NCBI GenBank assembly: GCA_041584015.1
Contig: JBFHES010000241.1
Coordinates: 1 to 7,020 of the forward strand
DNA: 7,020 nucleotides
Direction of reading: 5' to 3'
DNA from: JBFHES01 sp041584015
GTDB taxonomy: Bacteria; Bacteroidota; Bacteroidia; Bacteroidales; M50B96
The notes under the pieces were generated by a model. It was not told the DNA's origin and did no database searches. It saw nothing but the letters and a program-made list of their open reading frames with translations. A program made the position numbers and the translations under genes. Of this stretch, positions 4,918-7,020 are shown piece after piece (position 1 is the stretch's first letter; the number at the start of each line of letters is the position of its first letter).

Positions 4918-7020
4918 TACTTCTTTAAGATTTTATTCAGGTTCATATTTAACTTCACAAAAAACGTTCTTCCCCACGCCACCGGCATTGAGCCATCTCC
5001 TGAGTGAACAGCTCCAGCAGCTCCAAATGATTCGATACTATAGTTATCGAACAGGTTTTTCACACCTGTAGAGAAAGTAATTTTGTTTTGCCAGAACCTT
5101 TTATTCAAACTTATATCCATTGTGTGAAACTCTCCTATATAGCTGTACACCAGTCGTTTTCGAGGGTCAACTCTAAACTGTGGCAGTTTGCCATTGACTT
5201 TATAAAACAGCGATATATCGGCATCGTAACGAACAATAGTAAATTGTACATCAGTTGATAGATCAGTTCCGAATAAATAGTCCTTTAATTCTAAGTTTTC
5301 ATTATCCAGAGAATTTATAAATCCATTACTACTTACTCCGGCTGTAAATTTTAAATATGGATGAAACTTGTAGCTAAACTGCGCAGATCCACCAATTGTG
5401 GCATAATTAGCAATATTAACGTATGTATAGGTTACAGTTCCTGTTGAAGCCTGGGCCAGTACGATATTATTATGCATGCGGTTGTAATAGAAGTCAACCT
5501 TTACATTTGAGTAATGCAACTTATGCAGTTTGTCGGTATTAATATTAAACGACAAATTAAAATTATTACCATGCTCCGCTTTTAGGTCTTTGTTGCCATT
5601 AATGTCGTGATTACTGTCAAAGAAGTCCATGTATAACTCTTTGAGAGTTGGTGCACGAAAACCGCGAACATAAGAGGCACGAATATCTAGAATTTCATTC
5701 GGGCTATACTTCACATTCAAAGAAGGTACAACTGGCGAATCGAAATCGGTATTATACGCCACTCTTATTCCTGGTTGCACATTAATCTTTTTATTAGGCT
5801 TTATATGTCCGCTCCAGAACACGGCATAATTGCTCATATTCTTTTTACCACCTTCGATTTTATCACCCCAACCAGTTTCAATATTTGAATCGTAACCAAA
5901 TTGATAATTAAACTTTTTATCCTCACCAAAATTATTCCACAAGCCACGAAACAACAGTGCATTTGCGATGGTTAAATCATCATCGGTTTGCACCTCGTTC
6001 AGCGTTGTCAGGTCCTTATTAAACTTATTATTTAGTCGATAATAAGAGGAATACGATGCCACATAACTTATGAGCTTGTCGCTTGCTAAATATCGGTCGT
6101 AATTAGCAGTTACGGTTCCACGGTAACTTGTAAGATGTACATCGCTTACTTGCTCCTGATAATAATCGTAAGGTTCCGATTTATCTATGAGTAACTCGCG
6201 TAACAATGAGGTGCTAATTTTAAAGCTGGTTTTATCGGTTCCGTAAACATATTTAAAATCGCCAAAATATTGCTCCTTTGGCTTCCAGAGCGTTGAACGA
6301 ACATCCGGGTTTATATCAAATTCCTGGTCAAAATACCGCCCTCCGGAAAAGGTATACGTAGAATTGTTCTTTTTGGTGGTGTACAAACCATCAACATTAT
6401 ACACACCAACCGATTCGTAATAGCTGCTTAAAGCTAAACTACGTTGGTAATACTTGTTCTTTTTAGTGATAAGATTAATGGCTCCTGCCAAACTATTACT
6501 TCCATAAATAACAGACAGCGGTCCTTCCACAATTTCAATATGATCGATATTATTCAGGTTTAATTGATTAAGATCGACATTACCTCCTTCGCGTCCAATA
6601 ACAGGAACTCCATCGATAAGAATCTTCACATTATTTCCAGAGAGCCCTTGAATAGACATACTGCTCCCCAGCACCCCATCGTTAAAAGTTCTAAACTTCA
6701 GTTCAGTGGACATTAACTCATTCATGTTATTGGCAGCTCTGTCTAATATATCTTTAGAGCTAATCACCTTAATCTTGTAAATAGACTGATCGACCCTAAT
6801 TGGTTCCAGCTGCCCCGTAACAACAATCTCGTCAACATCAAAAGCTGATGGGTACAAGTACAGTGTTTTGCTTTCGCCAGGCTTAATTGTATCAAGCAAA
6901 GTTTTGTAACCGATAAAAGAAACCGAAACGGCCGAGCGCTCTGAGCATTTCACCAGCGCCTTACCCGATTGATCACTAACAACAAACTGTTCTTGCTGGC
7001 TACTAATTCCTTTTATTGAG
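4917..7020 (-). CDS. TonB-dependent receptor, probably heme/iron uptake (5' end outside window)
   Basis: The frame stays open to the window edge: 22 codons (starting SIKGISSQQEQFVV) precede the GTG at 6953, which is therefore internal and not the start. About 700 residues are visible. The first 60 or so are the end of a carboxypeptidase-regulatory-like domain (VSVSFIGYKTLL). Then come the TonB-box-like DEIVVTG (about 63-69), the plug domain (LIDGVPVIGREGG and VEGPLSVIYGSNSLAGAINL, about 134-184) and a long outer-membrane beta barrel ending GRTFFVKLNMNLNK. The barrel carries FRAP (about 454) and, some 20 residues on, NGNKDLKAE, resembling the FRAP/NPNL motif pair of heme receptors of the HmuR/HemR type. 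It takes up ligand with energy from TonB-ExbBD. The HmuY-like gene follows directly with a one-base overlap. Heme is the best guess; another iron complex or a corrinoid remains possible. Confidence 0.92.
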   Translation of the reverse strand, partial: SIKGISSQQEQFVVSDQSGKALVKCSERSAVSVSFIGYKTLLDTIKPGESKTLYLYPSAFDVDEIVVTGQLEPIRVDQSIYKIKVISSKDILDRAANNMNELMSTELKFRTFNDGVLGSSMSIQGLSGNNVKILIDGVPVIGREGGNVDLNQLNLNNIDHIEIVEGPLSVIYGSNSLAGAINLITKKNKYYQRSLALSSYYESVGVYNVDGLYTTKKNNSTYTFSGGRYFDQEFDINPDVRSTLWKPKEQYFGDFKYVYGTDKTSFKISTSLLRELLIDKSEPYDYYQEQVSDVHLTSYRGTVTANYDRYLASDKLISYVASYSSYYRLNNKFNKDLTTLNEVQTDDDLTIANALLFRGLWNNFGEDKKFNYQFGYDSNIETGWGDKIEGGKKNMSNYAVFWSGHIKPNKKINVQPGIRVAYNTDFDSPVVPSLNVKYSPNEILDIRASYVRGFRAPTLKELYMDFFDSNHDINGNKDLKAEHGNNFNLSFNINTDKLHKLHYSNVKVDFYYNRMHNNIVLAQASTGTVTYTYVNIANYATIGGSAQFSYKFHPYLKFTAGVSSNGFINSLDNENLELKDYLFGTDLSTDVQFTIVRYDADISLFYKVNGKLPQFRVDPRKRLVYSYIGEFHTMDISLNKRFWQNKITFSTGVKNLFDNYSIESFGAAGAVHSGDGSMPVAWGRTFFVKLNMNLNKILKK

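Noticed and set aside
6951..6953. GTG as the start of the TonB-dependent receptor
   Set aside because: The frame continues without a stop to the window edge and the extra residues fit the carboxypeptidase-regulatory-like domain, so the true start lies outside.

Overview
The window looks like chromosomal DNA from an AT-rich member of the Bacteroidota, probably marine or free-living. The indications are a type IX secretion (T9SS) sorting tail, a small Bacteroidota-style outer-membrane beta-barrel protein, a TonB-dependent receptor with an N-terminal carboxypeptidase-regulatory-like domain, a surface lipoprotein of the HmuY type, a TAnnTTTG promoter box before the tRNA, and the absence of clear Shine-Dalgarno sequences. 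I cannot name the genus.

The window has two halves. The right half (about 3756-7020, all minus strand) is orderly. A 5'-truncated TonB-dependent receptor runs off the right edge. It shares one base (stop/start TAATG) with a HmuY-family lipoprotein gene, and the pair is best read as a heme or iron-porphyrin uptake operon: the lipoprotein captures the ligand at the surface and the receptor imports it with TonB energy. Just downstream lies tRNA-Ala(GGC), with its own promoter box and a strong terminator-like hairpin.

The left half (1-3755) is sparse and holds a mix of intact genes and relics. Intact plus-strand genes are a secreted beta-barrel protein (387-1067), an MntP manganese exporter (1341-1904) and an unrecognised membrane-anchored protein (2088-2522). 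Between and after them are a headless C-terminal fragment (1916-2077), a signal peptide and T9SS tail split between two frames with no cargo domain (2581-2872), a minus-strand fragment resembling the N-terminus of DUF4062/TIR-like STAND proteins (3191-3373), a possible solo IS256-type end (3060-3083) and two copies of a hairpin-bearing intergenic repeat that bracket the beta-barrel gene.

Together with a tandem direct repeat beside the 3' end of the tRNA gene, this suggests a decayed accessory region next to a tRNA integration site. No integrase and no second copy of the tRNA 3' end is visible here, so that reading is an inference. I found no clearly new intact system. The best leads are the defence-like remnant, the split T9SS gene, the possible toxin-tail/immunity arrangement at 1916-2522 and the repeat family.
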